Numbered from the stretch's first letter, positions 37,731 through 48,268 are shown. The stretch is 64,000 nucleotides of DNA from Meconema thalassinum (GCA_946902985.2 CAMPQE020000056.1:372001-436000); one strand, 5' to 3'. Translations and numbers: made by a program. Notes: a model not told the origin generated them from the sequence alone.

Positions 37731-39039
37731 TAGAACCCTGCGCGGATAAACAAAACGTTATCTGCATCCGCACGACTGTTATCCGCATCCGCCCCGCATC
37801 CGCACGACTGTTATCCGCATCCGCACGACTCTTATTCGCATCCGCACGACTGTTATTCGCATCCGCACGACTGTTATCCGTATCCGCCCCGCATCCGCAC
37901 GACTGTTATTCGCATCCGCATGACTGTTATCCAAATCCGCTGATGTTTCAATATTATGTTTGATTTATTAGATCAAGCATAACGTGTTAAACCAACACAT
38001 TTAGACATTTGAGAAGTGAGTCGTTCCTGACAATTTGCTTCATTGCAAGGAACTTCAAGTTGGCATTCCAAGGGACTTCAAGTTGGATGACACTTCTGGT
38101 TCCTTGACCTCCGCTTTAGACAAAAAATTGGCTATAATTTCTGGCGACTTTCGCACTTATCCTCAGTAAGTTTGATGTGCCCGATTTGTATCCTGAGTAT
38201 GAATACACTTTTGTACAGGTAAAACATCACTATATCGTTCACCTTTTCGTTTCCATTGAAGACGTAACCAAATGTTTACCATATCGTTGACTTGAGCTTT
38301 GTTTCACGCGCTATTGAATATTCACCCTGTTTAATTTTGATAGATAGTTTATCCATGTTGGTGAAATGACGTTCATACTCACGGTGGCGGTAACATTCAC
38401 TACGTGAACTTATTTTTACGCTTGGAGAAATGAATTGACATTTGGCCGGAAATTCCAAGTCAGTCATCATTCTTCTGCTTCTGGACCCATCCATGTTCGC
38501 ATAGATGATGTCATAGTTGATGTTGCAATATCACAGCCAACGTGCTTCAATGACAAGTTGGAAATAAATCTACAGATAAACCTGGATCCCGATCTTCCAG
38601 GATAGCTTAGATGGCGAAGTAGCTGACATGAGGAATGTTAATGATGTCACCATGATGAACTAACAAGCTCATTGACAGCATTATATCTCGTTCATATAGT
38701 AATAATGGCAGTGAGAATTGATGATGATGATGAGATGTCAAGACCATCTACTACAAACATACGGTACTCAATAAACTGTAGGTTGAAAGCATATGAGCAA
38801 AGTGCAAGACGTGCCTGAATATTTCGTACGCAATAGGCTATAGGAGTATTCCTCTTTTCAGCATGAAGCTGTATATTGGCATATCAAATATGCAATATTA
38901 ACGTAAGTTTGTATTCTAAAGATTATCCGCAAATTTACTCGACACATTATCCGCAGCGTATCCGCTATCCGCACAGCAATGCAAACTATATCCGCGTGGC
39001 GAAAATATTTGCGGATATCCGCATCCGCGCAGGGCTTTA
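37731..39039. mobile_element. Non-autonomous hAT element, 8-bp target duplication
   Basis: The ends TAGAACCCTGCGCGGAT and, inverted, TAAAGCCCTGCGCGGAT form short terminal inverted repeats. A perfect 8-bp direct duplication ACTATAGA flanks them (37723-37730 and 39040-39047), the hallmark of hAT transposons. Removing the element and one duplication restores the RT frame across the site. Both ends carry many CCGCATCC/ATCCGCACG motifs as subterminal repeats. No transposase or hAT dimerisation domain is visible in the 1.3 kb, so it is a deletion derivative or MITE-like element dependent on a partner. Confidence 0.92.
37764..37940. repeat. Subterminal tandem repeats of the hAT element
   Basis: Degenerate direct repeats of ATCCGCACGACTGTT, with spacer variants such as ATCCGCCCCGC, occupy this stretch. 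The other end (38925-39030) has the same core, TATCCGC/GCGGATA, in looser array. In hAT elements such subterminal motifs are usual transposase-binding sites; that role is inferred here. Confidence 0.75.
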
Positions 39040-39047
39040 ACTATAGA

Positions 39048-39660
39048 CCAGCATGCTTATCACCCGAACTTAGAGAAAGTAGAGGCTGTTATGAGCTTCC
39101 CAAAGCCCACTAAGATCAGGCAAGTCAGAGAGTTCGTGGGTGCATGTCAACTTATAAGTAGTCACTTCCCGAAATATTCAGAAATTATGGCTCCTCTATT
39201 CGACTTGTTGAAAAATAACCACCCCTGGAAATGGACAAGTGTCACAGAAGACGCCTTTGAGAAAGCCAAAGAAATGTTGAGGTACAATGTGAAGTTAGAA
39301 TACCCGGATATTTTGACCGAATATTCTACATTGAGTCCGATGTTTCACGTGTAGGCATAAGTGCCGTCTTATATCAAAAAGATGAATAGGGAAACAAGCA
39401 CTATATTGCGTTTACTGGAAGGAAATTAGAGGCATGAGGAAAATTACTTCACGACGGAGTTAGAGGCGTTAGCTTTCGTAACGGCCCTAAAAGCATGGAA
39501 AAGATATTAAGTGGTCATAAGGTTATGATAGTCGCAGAAATAAGGCATTGCAATTCATGCTGCAGATAGATTTGTCGAGCGATATGTTGACAAGATGGGC
39601 CCTATCAATGCAACTATAGTCCACCAACCAGGTAAATATAATCTGTTGGCTGACGTTTAG
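39048..39660 (+). pseudogene. pol: RT connection and RNase H region, frameshifted
   Basis: After the hAT element the pol frame resumes with the classical Gypsy connection: SFPKPTKIRQVREFVGAC, then ISSHFPKYSEIMAPLFDLLK and WKWTSVTEDAFEKAKEML (39091-39354). RNase H follows in two shifted frames: a strand like ISAVLYQKDE, then YFTTELEALAFVTALKAW near 39450-39500, which holds the conserved Glu helix. Stops and frameshifts are frequent from 39354 on. The product would degrade the RNA strand of the replication hybrid; here it is dead. Confidence 0.8.
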
Positions 39661-39681
39661 TCTAGAAACACTGTCAGAAAT

Positions 39682-40710
39682 TTGCAGATTGAACATGTGC
39701 AGTTAGAGCAAGAAGATCTGCAAACCGTGAGGAGATTGGAACGAATTGGAGTGTCGCGGAAGAAGCACGCTCCCATACGGAAAATATACTGGTTTTTGAA
39801 GGGGAATATGGACTGCCAGAAAGAGAAATTTCCATCTGAATTACTAAAGGGAAGACCCAGAGCTATTATATCCTCAAAACCACGGGAACTGTTGGCTTGT
39901 GATATCATTGGCCCCTGTCCGAAGGGCTATCGTGGAAATCAGTTTTTGTTAGTGACAGTGGATGTATTCACTAAATTCGTCACCATGAATCCCATGCAGA
40001 AAGCGAACACAAGGAACGTTGTTAGTGGGTTGGAGAATGCTGTGTTTCCTAAAGCGGGGAAACCGGAGTATCTATTGTCAGATCATGGTACTCAGTTTAC
40101 CTCAGCTGAATTTGAAGCGGGCATGGAAAGATTAGGAATTCGTCACATATTTTCAAGTGTGAGATACCATGAGTCAAATTCTAGTGAAAGATATATGGCT
40201 GAATTTTCGAAGTTCTGTCGTATATTCTGCCCAGACGATCATACTAGTTGGGTTAAGTAAGTGCTCATGATAGAGGACTGCTTAAATTCCCCAGTTCTAT
40301 AGAGCACGGCGAAAGTACCGATGTTACTACACTTAGAGCAGAATCCAGAAGGACCGTGGGATAACGTGTTCAACTTTATTCCAAGAGATCCAGATGTGGG
40401 ACGAAAAGCTGGGATCGACAGGGCTAAGGAGAAGCTTCAGAAGGCAGCTGAAAAGCGCTGGAAGGGAGTCCAAGGAAAACGATTCACTGCACCATTAGAA
40501 ATTGCAGACTTGGTTCTGTTACGCAGACCTATTAAAGCGGACATGGCCCAAAAGATATACCCTAAATTCAGTCCAGTCTTTTTCGGCCCGTTCCGCTATG
40601 AAAGTGCCTTTGGTAATAACTGCTATGAACTTTTGGACAAAGAAAACAACGTCATGTTTGGAAAGTACAATGCGAAGAATTTGCGAAAATATTTTAAGAA
40701 AGTAGGCTGA
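39682..40710 (+). pseudogene. pol: Integrase (DDE core and GPF/Y domain), broken by a stop
   Basis: Two open stretches, 39682-40260 and 40321-40710. The first holds the catalytic triad: Asp in LACDIIGP (residue 74 of the open frame), Asp in LLSDHGTQF (134) and Glu in SNSSERYM (169). The last pair is spaced about 35 residues apart, as expected. Part of the N-terminal zinc region is visible around KHAPIRKIYWFL and CQKEKF, although not all HHCC ligands are clear. The second stretch carries the basic linker and the GPF/Y domain (YPKFSPVFFGPFRY), typical of Gypsy integrases. A TAA at 40258-40260 and a disturbed stretch separate them. The protein would insert the cDNA into the genome. No envelope-like frame follows. 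Confidence 0.88.
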
Positions 40711-40788
40711 AAAATCATTCAAAATTCGAGTTCAGTGACATATCCAAGGTCCTGATTCAAAGTGATTAAAACAATTAGAGAACTGTTG

Positions 40789-40803
40789 GCGGGGGGGGGG
40801 GAA
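40789..40803 (+). other. Polypurine tract next to 3' LTR
   Basis: Eleven G residues followed by AA lie right before TG, the expected first two bases of an LTR, and about 80 bp after the end of pol. This position and composition fit the plus-strand primer of an LTR element. Confidence 0.6.
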
Positions 40804-41327
40804 TGAACCCGAAATTTGAATGCTTTATGATAAAAATGATGATATTTTTCGAGCCCCATGATATAATTTAACATTGAAATATGAATGCTGCAAGTTGGCT
40901 CAAGCGAGCTTTGTTGGTGAACGCAGGCAAGGGGAGAGCCCGCTCACGTGATTTGAGACAATCGAGAAGTATCTAGAACGTCGAAAATTGTCTAGCAACA
41001 AGATTTAATCTTGAATTATAACCAATTTTTGGTTATAAAATATAACATTGGATATATGCCCACAGCCAAAGAGGAGAGGGTTTATGGAAGCAGATATGGG
41101 TATTACCTAGTTAATTTGATTTATTCCATTTAAGCCCTATGTAAGACTTTAGGCAATTGATATAATGAAGAAAATTATTAGAAGACATTGGGAGAACTTA
41201 GAATGTCGCAAAAAGCAAGAAATTCACTTTAATAAGCATTCTTAAAGTGCGCGCAATTATTTTCCCGCGAGCAACAATGGCGCTGGGATAAATACGAGCT
41301 GGAGAGGGAACGGCAGGAAGGAGCATT
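40804..41327 (+). repeat. 3' LTR, first part
   Basis: Starts with TG after the polypurine tract and runs to the 6-bp target AGCATT (41322-41327), where the giant palindrome interrupts it. It resumes at 56454. No coding frame was recognised. The corresponding part of the 5' LTR is missing at the satellite junction, so the identification rests on position and on continuity across the palindrome. Confidence 0.6.
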
Positions 41328-41414
41328 AGTAGGGGGGTAGTGATGGTTCTGCCCCACTTGACACTCCTGTGCCAAACAAACCAACATGGCCGCCGCGCGA
41401 AATTGAAATAATTA

Positions 41415-42000
41415 ATATCTCTCAAACGCATGGTCCGATTTTGACAAATGAGGTGTCGTTGGACTCGGGTTGACGCCCTCTTTCCAATGGACCACTCATT
41501 TCAACCCCTAAATAAAACCTACCCCTACTAGGGGGTGAAATTTTAATTTTTTAGTGAAAGCCTCCTTTCAAATGGGACATGTATAAGGTGCGCTGCTAAA
41601 ATGAACTAAACGTTGTTGCTCATATAGCGCATGCGTTTTTATGGCTGCCGCTATGGATGAACATTTTTGTTTTTGTTTTTTACGCATGCGCACTGGGGAT
41701 TTTTGTAAGAGGGCGAGCTCTTTGCAAAAAATGATTGATAAGAAGAGGTTTTGGTGGTGAGGAGAGAGCCAGATAGTCGCCTACTTTCCTACGAAGTTTG
41801 CCGATATCTCTCAAACGCAAGGTCGGATTTGGACGTGTGACGTGTCAAATCATTTGTCTCGAAGCCCTTTATATGTTATTAATAGGTTAGAGTTTTGAGA
41901 ATGAGGGAAACAGGATTTTTGGGGGTAAAACCATGATTTTAGACTTTCTGTTATATCTCACAAACCAATAACGCCAGAGACGTATACGAGGGGTCGTAGG
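41415..42000 (+). repeat. Subterminal repeats of the palindrome (left end)
   Basis: A motif close to ATATCTCTCAAACGCAAGGTC starts at 41415, 41804 and, more diverged, 41953. Each copy is followed at some distance by GACTCGG-type or CGAAGCCC-type sequence. At 41521-41536 lies a small palindrome ACCCCTACTAGGGGGT resembling the element terminus. Such a layout is common at transposase-binding ends; binding is inferred. Confidence 0.6.
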
Positions 42001-42019
42001 ACTCGGGGTGACTCCCCTC

Positions 42020-42984
42020 CCCCCCCCTCCTTTCGAATATAGTATTTATGTTTTAAAAAATGCGAAAGGGCCTAACGACACTTATGTTGAAAACATTTCA
42101 GTTTTTAAAACTTTTGTTAAATGTGTCTAAAATGTTCATGACGCGTAGTTGCAGATAGAAAGAGACGATACCACTGGGCACGTGTTTCAACGAAGCGATT
42201 ACTGGCCACGGTGGTGATATACCAATACAGTATTCGCTATTTCGAAGAGACGGCGGGTCGAGGGTTCGTTTTCTGATTTTTCCTATGATGGAATTCCTAA
42301 TTCCTAAACCCCCTGAAGGGGGTCTGTAACGTGTAAACGATTATGAGTGACATGACAAATGATAATTCCTTGATCCGATGAAGTTGGCTTTAGATAGAAC
42401 AAACAGAACTTGGTTATATGTTGCTTGAAGTGAGTATAGAAAACAAACTTGCTGGGGCAGACTGACAGGATGTGAATGTTATTTGAGCTTATTGGAAGGC
42501 GTTGATCTGACTTGACAACAGGGCAATGAAAAAAAGCACAGAGATGCTGAGGACACTTGAAGGTCAAACGATATGGCAACCATGGTGGGAGGGGGAAGCT
42601 AGGATGATGTCGCCGATCATGTTCAATGGATGAATTTATATTTTGCGAAGCATTGTTCGGAGAGGGTCATGTGACGACTTGTTTTAAGGGTATTTATTTT
42701 TTCAAAGTTTCCTATGGTGGACTCATTGATTGAAATAATCCAAAACTGCTAGGGCATGGCCTTGAGATTTTATAAACCGATAATGGGATTTTGACATACA
42801 AGATCCACTCAGAACTTGACATGATGTCATTCTTTTTATGGCTTATGAATTTCCCCAAAAAAGACCCAAAACAACAAGATCATGGACTTTTGCTTTTCTT
42901 AATATATTGCAAAACCATAATGTAATATGTTTACTGTGAGTGACGAAATCTAGCTAGGTAAAGAAATAATTATTGTACGATATA
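42020..42984 (+). other. Left-arm stretch without a recognised gene
   Basis: It holds a C-rich run (about 42006-42018), a GC-containing part near 42150-42270 with loose tRNA-like traits, and AT-rich sequence. The short reading frame at 42304-42579 (minus) has a mirrored copy at 55195-55380 that ends earlier, and it shows no known domain; I do not call it a gene. Confidence 0.4.
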
Positions 42985-43697
42985 CGAGGGCAATTCAGAA
43001 ACTAACCTCCGGTTGATTGAAAAAAATACACCAAGTTAAGTAAAAATATTTTAATATATACATCTTACAACTACATCTTTGCACTATTTTTCGACATTGT
43101 CTCCATAACGATTGAGGCACTTATCGTATCTCTTCACAAGCTTTGAAATTCCTTCTGCATAAAAATCAACCGCTTGTGCCTTGAGCCAGCCTGTGACCGC
43201 ATCTTTGAGCTCTTCGTCGTCATCAAATCGCTGGGACCCGAGCCATTTCTTCATATGCATGAAGAGGTGATAATCGCTTGGCGCCAGATCTGGGCTGTAA
43301 GGTGGATGGTTGAAAACGTCCCACTTGAAGGACTCAAGAAGGGCTGTTGTTCTGCGAGCAGAGTGCGGACGGGCGTTATCGTGCAAAAAAACGATACCGG
43401 AAGTCAGCATACCACGGCGTTTGTTCTCTATAGCCCGTCGTAATGTTTTTAGTGTTTCACAGTTCACGTATTGCTTAATGGTCGTCCCACGTTCCATGAA
43501 TTCAACATTTGGCGAGATTTTCTATTGCAGCACACATTTCAAACTGCCACAAAAACTAAACTAGCGCAGGTACGATGTTCACTCGACTACGGCTTGCTGC
43601 CGACTGACCTGCTGAGCGCGTGAATGCACAGATGGCGCGCTACTCCCCCCACTACCCGCACTGTGACCAATCGGAGGTTAGTTTCTGAATTGCCTCG
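42985..43697 (-). mobile_element. Deleted mariner element, left arm only
   Basis: The terminal inverted repeats CGAGGGCAATTCAGAAACTAA and, inverted, CGAGGCAATTCAGAAACTAA bound a 713-bp unit flanked by TA (42983-42984 and 43698-43699). The equivalent position in the right arm reads GATATATGTATGG, the exact uninterrupted site with a single TA. The element is about half the usual 1.3 kb of a mariner and has lost the transposase N-terminal half. Confidence 0.95.
43084..43497 (-). pseudogene. Mariner transposase, C-terminal fragment
   Basis: A 137-residue open frame with the mariner catalytic core. LHDNARPHSA carries the second Asp (residue 40), and HPPYSPDLAPSDYHLF carries the third (residue 75), 34 residues apart as in the DD34D class. 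The C-terminal part includes WLGSQRFDDDEELKDAV and a final KCLNRYGDNVEK, both usual. The helix-turn-helix region and first catalytic Asp are missing, so the fragment cannot transpose by itself. The open frame begins with ATG, but this ATG is internal to the ancestral gene. Confidence 0.9.
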
Positions 43698-46189
43698 TAT
43701 GTATGGTGACTGACACGTCTTTGACCATTGGAACTTGTTTTCAGATCTGACTGTAGTACAGAGGGAGTATAGGTTGTAGGCATGGATTGACAAACGGTGC
43801 ACACAAAATTCAATTTATCGATTCAAGAATTAAGAGTAGACTATCATTAATTAATTGGTTAAAGAGTGTAGATAAAAATAAAAAAATGGTGACTACATTG
43901 AACTAAACTGAACCAAGTCGAATCAAACCCAACTGAACCAAACCAAGCCTAAAGCAAACCAAACCTAATCAAGAACAAGCCAAGGGCTTAAGTGTAAAAC
44001 TTGTGGGGGAACGCTGTCATTGGCAATGTCTATAAGGAGGGATAACGCTCTACCTCTAGAGGGTAAGGTAAAGCTAGCGCATGGTGCTAATGCATATTCC
44101 CAAGTACATGAACCACACACACACAACTATCCTATCCTGTTTTTATGAGTTAACTGTTAAAACTTACTCAGTGGTTACTGAGCAAGATGGACGCTACACA
44201 CAACAAGCTTTAAATACTTGAGGCTAATAATCTATACACACACACACACACGCTTGTTCTAAACTAAACTGTCTTGCTGGCAGTGCTCACACAGTAGGCA
44301 AATGACAGAAATGCTTGGCTAACAGAAATACAATCATTTTCGTTTGTCTAATGTTACCAGCTAACCATTACATGCTATAGTGGTGAGCACATGTGCCTCT
44401 TGCACTGGAGATCGTAACTCGATTTCTAGCTCTAAGGCCTAGAATGAATCAAACTAAGAAAGAAGGGTATGGTGACGCAGTGGTTAAACTGTTAGCCTAT
44501 CACTAAGGTAGACTAGGGTTTGATTTTAGATTAATATACATGTCATAAACAAACAAACAAACAAAAAAGCAGAGATAATGTTTAAAACTGATTACACTTG
44601 TCTCTTTTCAAATTATTACTTAGATTGCAAATACAAAGGTGGACTGGGTTTGATATACAGTTAATGCTGCCTATCACATACTAGCCTGTAAGAAAGCCAA
44701 ACAAGCAAAAGGCGTAGGTAGAGCAGTGGTAAAATCGCTATGTGTAGAGAACTACCTAACGGTTTTATGAACTGGCAATGGTATGTCGCATAAACAGTGC
44801 AGGATACAATCAAGCAACCATAATTTGTATCTTGTGGAGCAGAGAAAACATATATATAGAGAGAGCTATAGAAAGCTAGTGTATGTATGGGTAGCATTGA
44901 TAATTTGACCAGAGAAAATACGATGAGGTAGGGTGGGGAGAGGGAGAATTAACACTTATATATGAATGAATGGTAAATAGTATTTTAGTTTTTTTTTCAA
45001 TAGTTTTGTTTTTCAAATGACGTGGTAGATAGCCGTTATTTTGTAAAACATTCTTACTTGCAGTAGTAATAAGACTCTATGGTTCCGCTAACACATAGAT
45101 AGACTGTATTATTGCCATGTTCAAGCACTCACATTAAGATCATTTACAAAATCATAAAATGAAAAATAAAAAATCTTGTTTTGGAAATATCGTTTTTCAA
45201 CATACACAAAATAAATATATAAAAATTTGTAAACAGCAAAATGGAAAATCCATGGTCAAGCACTCACATTAAGATCATTTACAAAATCATAAAATGAAAA
45301 ATAAAAATCTTGTTTTGGAAATATCGATTTTTTTCAACATACACAAAATAAATATATAAAAAATTTGTAAACAGCAAAATGGAAAATCCATGTTTCCATA
45401 TAGACAAAATTTAAAAACCTTAAACGGACATTTAAGAAAATATATGCAAATGGGAAATTGACAAATGTGTAAATATGAAAATGGAAAAATCCATGTTTCC
45501 ATATCATGAAATTGAAAAACATCAAACTGTCATTTAAAAAAATGCAAATGGAAAATTGACAACTTGCAATGTGTGAAATGTGAAATTGAACAAATGGCTA
45601 TCATTATTTAAAAAAAAAGAACATGGTGCTCTATGGTTGAGGTGTGAATCAAACACTCTCTACTTATTTGGACCACCCGAGACTGAGTAGACTAGTTTTA
45701 GTTGTCATACCACTTTTAAAAGTTTGTGTTAAATCTAGGAATTGAACCCAAGAGCTTGTAGGGGAGATCCAAGGTTATAATATGTTAAACAGATAGCCTT
45801 GAATGTAGGGTGTGGTAGCTATATAGAGATGGGACGTTTCGCTCGGGGGAGGGAGGCATGGAGATCTGCATTAAACCAGTCAAAAGACTGACGACTCAAA
45901 CAACAACATGTAGAGCTCACCAAAATAATGTTGTGTAACGGTAAATGTTAGTCAACGAACAGTAATGCATTACTAAAACCCATGACACGATACCTAAGAG
46001 CTTTTCTAAAATTATTTTAAAATGCCTTGAACCCTATATTAAACACCCAGTTCACAAGACTCATAACTGCAATGTTATGGTCAAACAAAACAAAATCTAT
46101 ATTTCAAAACAAACAAGTGGTTTAGTCAATGTATACTGGAAAAAGTTTTATAAACACTCAAGTCCACAAAAATAATTAAATTAGTAACT
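43698..46189 (+). other. Left-arm stretch without protein gene; satellites and tRNA-like remnants
   Basis: AT-rich sequence with a CA microsatellite near 44235-44254. A direct repeat of about 130 bp near 45120-45390 includes CACTCACATTAAGATCATTT twice. Two tRNA-like remnants lie at 44372-44533. Small reading frames in this stretch have mirrored copies in the right arm but no domain and no consistent length. Confidence 0.45.
44372..44533 (+). pseudogene. Two decayed tRNA-like sequences (mirrored at 53955-54116)
   Basis: 44372-44433 has a D-arm-like CTATAGTGGTGAGCACATG followed by an ACTCGATTTCTAG T-arm-like piece. 44466-44533 has TGGTGACGCAGTGGTTAAA (A-box-like) and TAGGGTTTGATTTTAG (B-box-like) at tRNA distance. 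Stems are only partly paired, so amino-acid identity is not assigned. They could be SINE heads instead. Confidence 0.35.
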
Positions 46190-46275
46190 GTCAGGTTGAC
46201 CGAGTGGTTATGGTGTTTGACTTAAGTTCAAATTTTCTGTACAAGAAAGCAAGGGTTCGAATACCTTACCTGATA
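46190..46275 (+). tRNA. tRNA-Leu(UAA), left-arm copy with mismatched T stem
   Basis: 86 nt, the same structure as the right-arm copy: acceptor GTCAGGT/ACCTGAT, D stem ACC/GGT, anticodon stem TTTGA/TCAAA with loop CTTAAGT (anticodon TAA), and long variable arm TTTCT/AGAAA. It has one change in the T arm: AAGGG TTCGAAT ACCTT, where the first 3' base is A instead of C, losing the closing pair. Probably a decaying copy. Confidence 0.75.
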
Positions 46276-46595
46276 TAACTATTGCCTCAACATGGCTTGA
46301 CCACACTGTATTATTGTGTACTCGGTACACAAACCATAGATAGAGTGTATTGTTTAAGGTCACTCTCTTTGCGAACATAGTCAGAGACTGTTGATGGTTA
46401 ACAATTGCATTAATAGTGGGACATAGGGATAGCAATTAAGATAAACAGACAATACACATACACTATTTTTATTTATTTAATGTAAGTACTTGTACAATAG
46501 TTATATACAAACTACAACTCTCTTTTGTCTATAACTATTTAGTCCTTTTCGATCCACTTGCATATCAAGGGCAGATGGCTTTGTAGTTCAGCCCC

Positions 46596-46991
46596 TTAAA
46601 ACAACAACACTACTTCTTGCATAGTCTGTGATGTTGATGACTCTTGAGGCGTGGAAGATGGATACAACATAACTTTTACAACAGGGTTTAAACGTTGCTC
46701 AACAAACAATGCACTATTTTGAGTAGCAACATCTTTCTCTTGTACTAACTTTTTAGCTTTCTGATGATTTTTTGTCAACACCATCAGTGTTTTGTCTGGA
46801 GCACTACATTGATGATCACTCACACTTAAAACCACACTATTTCTACTTTTCATATTGCCTCGACATTTTGTTGACCTCTGTTTTGAGCATTGCCAGAATA
46901 GTATTCCTTTTACATTTTGTCGTCTATAGTTATAAGAGTAGCCTTTATAGAGTACACGTTGTTTACCACGGTTAGTTGTAGTAAGATCCAA
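46596..46991 (-). CDS. FLYWCH zinc-finger protein, copy 2 (open, no ATG)
   Basis: A 131-residue frame with a FLYWCH-type zinc finger over residues 14-62: LYKGYSY, then W33-x-C35, C43 and H60-x-C62. The Cys/His set is the likely zinc-binding set and the Trp is the family's central residue. FLYWCH domains bind DNA or protein and occur in host regulators and in Mutator-like (Phantom) transposons. The tail shares QNSALFVEQ with copy 1 (QDSALFVKE), so the two are paralogues. The codon at the position of copy 1's ATG is TTG, and an in-frame TAG lies upstream with no ATG between, so the start is lost or requires splicing. The frame ends earlier than copy 1, before the acidic tract. An 11-bp repeat tract precedes it. 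Confidence 0.7.
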   Translation of the reverse strand: MDLTTTNRGKQRVLYKGYSYNYRRQNVKGILFWQCSKQRSTKCRGNMKSRNSVVLSVSDHQCSAPDKTLMVLTKNHQKAKKLVQEKDVATQNSALFVEQRLNPVVKVMLYPSSTPQESSTSQTMQEVVLLF

Positions 46992-47098
46992 AGTAGTAAC
47001 TAACCTGTTAGTATGATTTGCACACTACAAAGGTTATCTCTGTTCTGGTAATAGAATTATTTAGCGTTGGCTTTTATATTTAATATGTACAGTTTAAA

Positions 47099-47367
47099 GT
47101 GATAGAAAAGTGGTAGAAACGTGGTAGCAAAGTGGTAGATAATTGGTAACATAGTGGTAGAAAAGTGGTAGCAAAGTGGTAGAAAAGTGGTAGAAAAGTG
47201 GCAGAAAAGTAGTAGAAAAGTGGTAGCAATGTGGTAGAAAAGTGGTAGCAAACTAGAAAAGTGGTAGAAAAGTGGCAGAAAAGTAGTAGAAAAGTGGTAG
47301 CAAAGTGGTAGAAAAGTGGTAGCAAACTAGAAAAGTGGTAGCAAAGTGGTAGCAAAGTGGTAGAAAA
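47099..47367 (-). repeat. 11-bp tandem repeat upstream of FLYWCH copy 2 (left)
   Basis: About two dozen copies of GTGGTAGAAAA/GTGGTAGCAAA. It lies between the end of FLYWCH copy 1 and the start of copy 2. The mirrored tract in the right arm is about 20 bp shorter. Confidence 0.93.
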
Positions 47368-47414
47368 TATTACATGTATTGTTAAGAAATAGTTTAAGCG
47401 GTTACATGGATTCA

Positions 47415-47588
47415 TTACACTATAATTTTAGCATTACGAAGCTCATTTTCTATATCCAAAAGTTCTTCCTCATATTTAGTATGACCAGGTTGTTTACAGG
47501 TATGCAAGTACTGAAGCTGCTGGATTAGCTTACTGGGATTGTTCCAGTAAACAAATTTAACAAATGATTTTTTTGGGTGTAAACCATT

Positions 47589-47623
<35 letters not shown>

Positions 47624-48123
47624 TATCATCATAATCATCATCATGGTTATCATCATCAATATAATTATCATCAATATAATCATCATCACTATTACTATCT
47701 AATCCTTTTTGTTATCTTGCAATTCAACAACCTTTGGCATAGTTTGTGTTGTCTTTGATAGTGTTAGAGGTTTCTTAGACGATAACGACTGTCCTAACAT
47801 GTCTTTTTCAGGAGATAATAAATGCTCTTTAACAAACAAAGCACAATCTTGAGCCACACTATTTTTTTCTTGGTCTTGCTTTTTTTTACCTTGGTTAGAG
47901 TATTTTGTCCATTTAAATGAGTATTATTTTGAGATTTACAATGATGATTGATTGAAATAAGTATGTTGGAACCTTTTGTCTTAATCATTCCTCGACACTT
48001 TTTAGATCGCTGTTTCGAACAGCACCAAATAACAGTTCCATTTTTATTAGTTCTTTTTACAATATATGCATATCCTTTATAGTAAGCACATGGCTTACCA
48101 TAGCTAGTCGTTGATACTTCCAT
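47415..48123 (-). pseudogene. FLYWCH zinc-finger gene copy 1, left arm, frameshifted
   Basis: Mirror of the intact right-arm gene at 50410-51111. The ATG and the whole FLYWCH finger are preserved (W33, C35, C43, H60, C62). A run of eight A on the coding strand (47880-47887), where the right arm has AAGAAA, shifts the frame at about residue 79 and leads to a short unrelated tail (stop at 47794). The downstream part, including the Asp-rich tract read from an ATC microsatellite at 47585-47690, remains recognisable to the mirrored stop at 47415. Confidence 0.85.
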
Positions 48124-48202
48124 GTCAACTGTTAAGCATAAACTAATCTCTAGTAAAGTTAACTCGATAATAAAAATGATTGTTTGTAGTATGTGCAGTT
48201 TA

Positions 48203-48268
48203 AAGTAAGAGCAAAAGTGAGAGTCAAATGGTAGAAAAGTGTTAGCAAAGTGGTGGAAGAGTGGTAGC
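48203..48268 (-). repeat. Short degenerate 11-bp repeat tract before FLYWCH copy 1 (left)
   Basis: A few diverged units of the GTGGTAGAAAA type next to a TGCAGTTTAAAGT motif. The same order (repeat tract, CAGTTTAAAGT-like motif, about 90 bp, start codon) precedes copy 2, suggesting the gene was duplicated with its upstream region. Confidence 0.7.

Noticed and set aside
40711..41327. Envelope gene after integrase
   Set aside because: No open frame with signal peptide or membrane segment was found; the polypurine tract follows pol by about 80 bp.
42140..42270. tRNA in the left arm near a GAGGGTTCG motif
   Set aside because: The T stem does not pair and no anticodon arm could be placed.
46208..46435. 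75-residue frame conserved in both arms
   Set aside because: It overlaps the tRNA-Leu gene on the opposite strand, and its conservation follows from the palindrome.
47564..47758. Histidine-rich protein
   Set aside because: It is the complement of the ATC microsatellite that encodes the Asp tract of the FLYWCH copy 1 pseudogene on the other strand.
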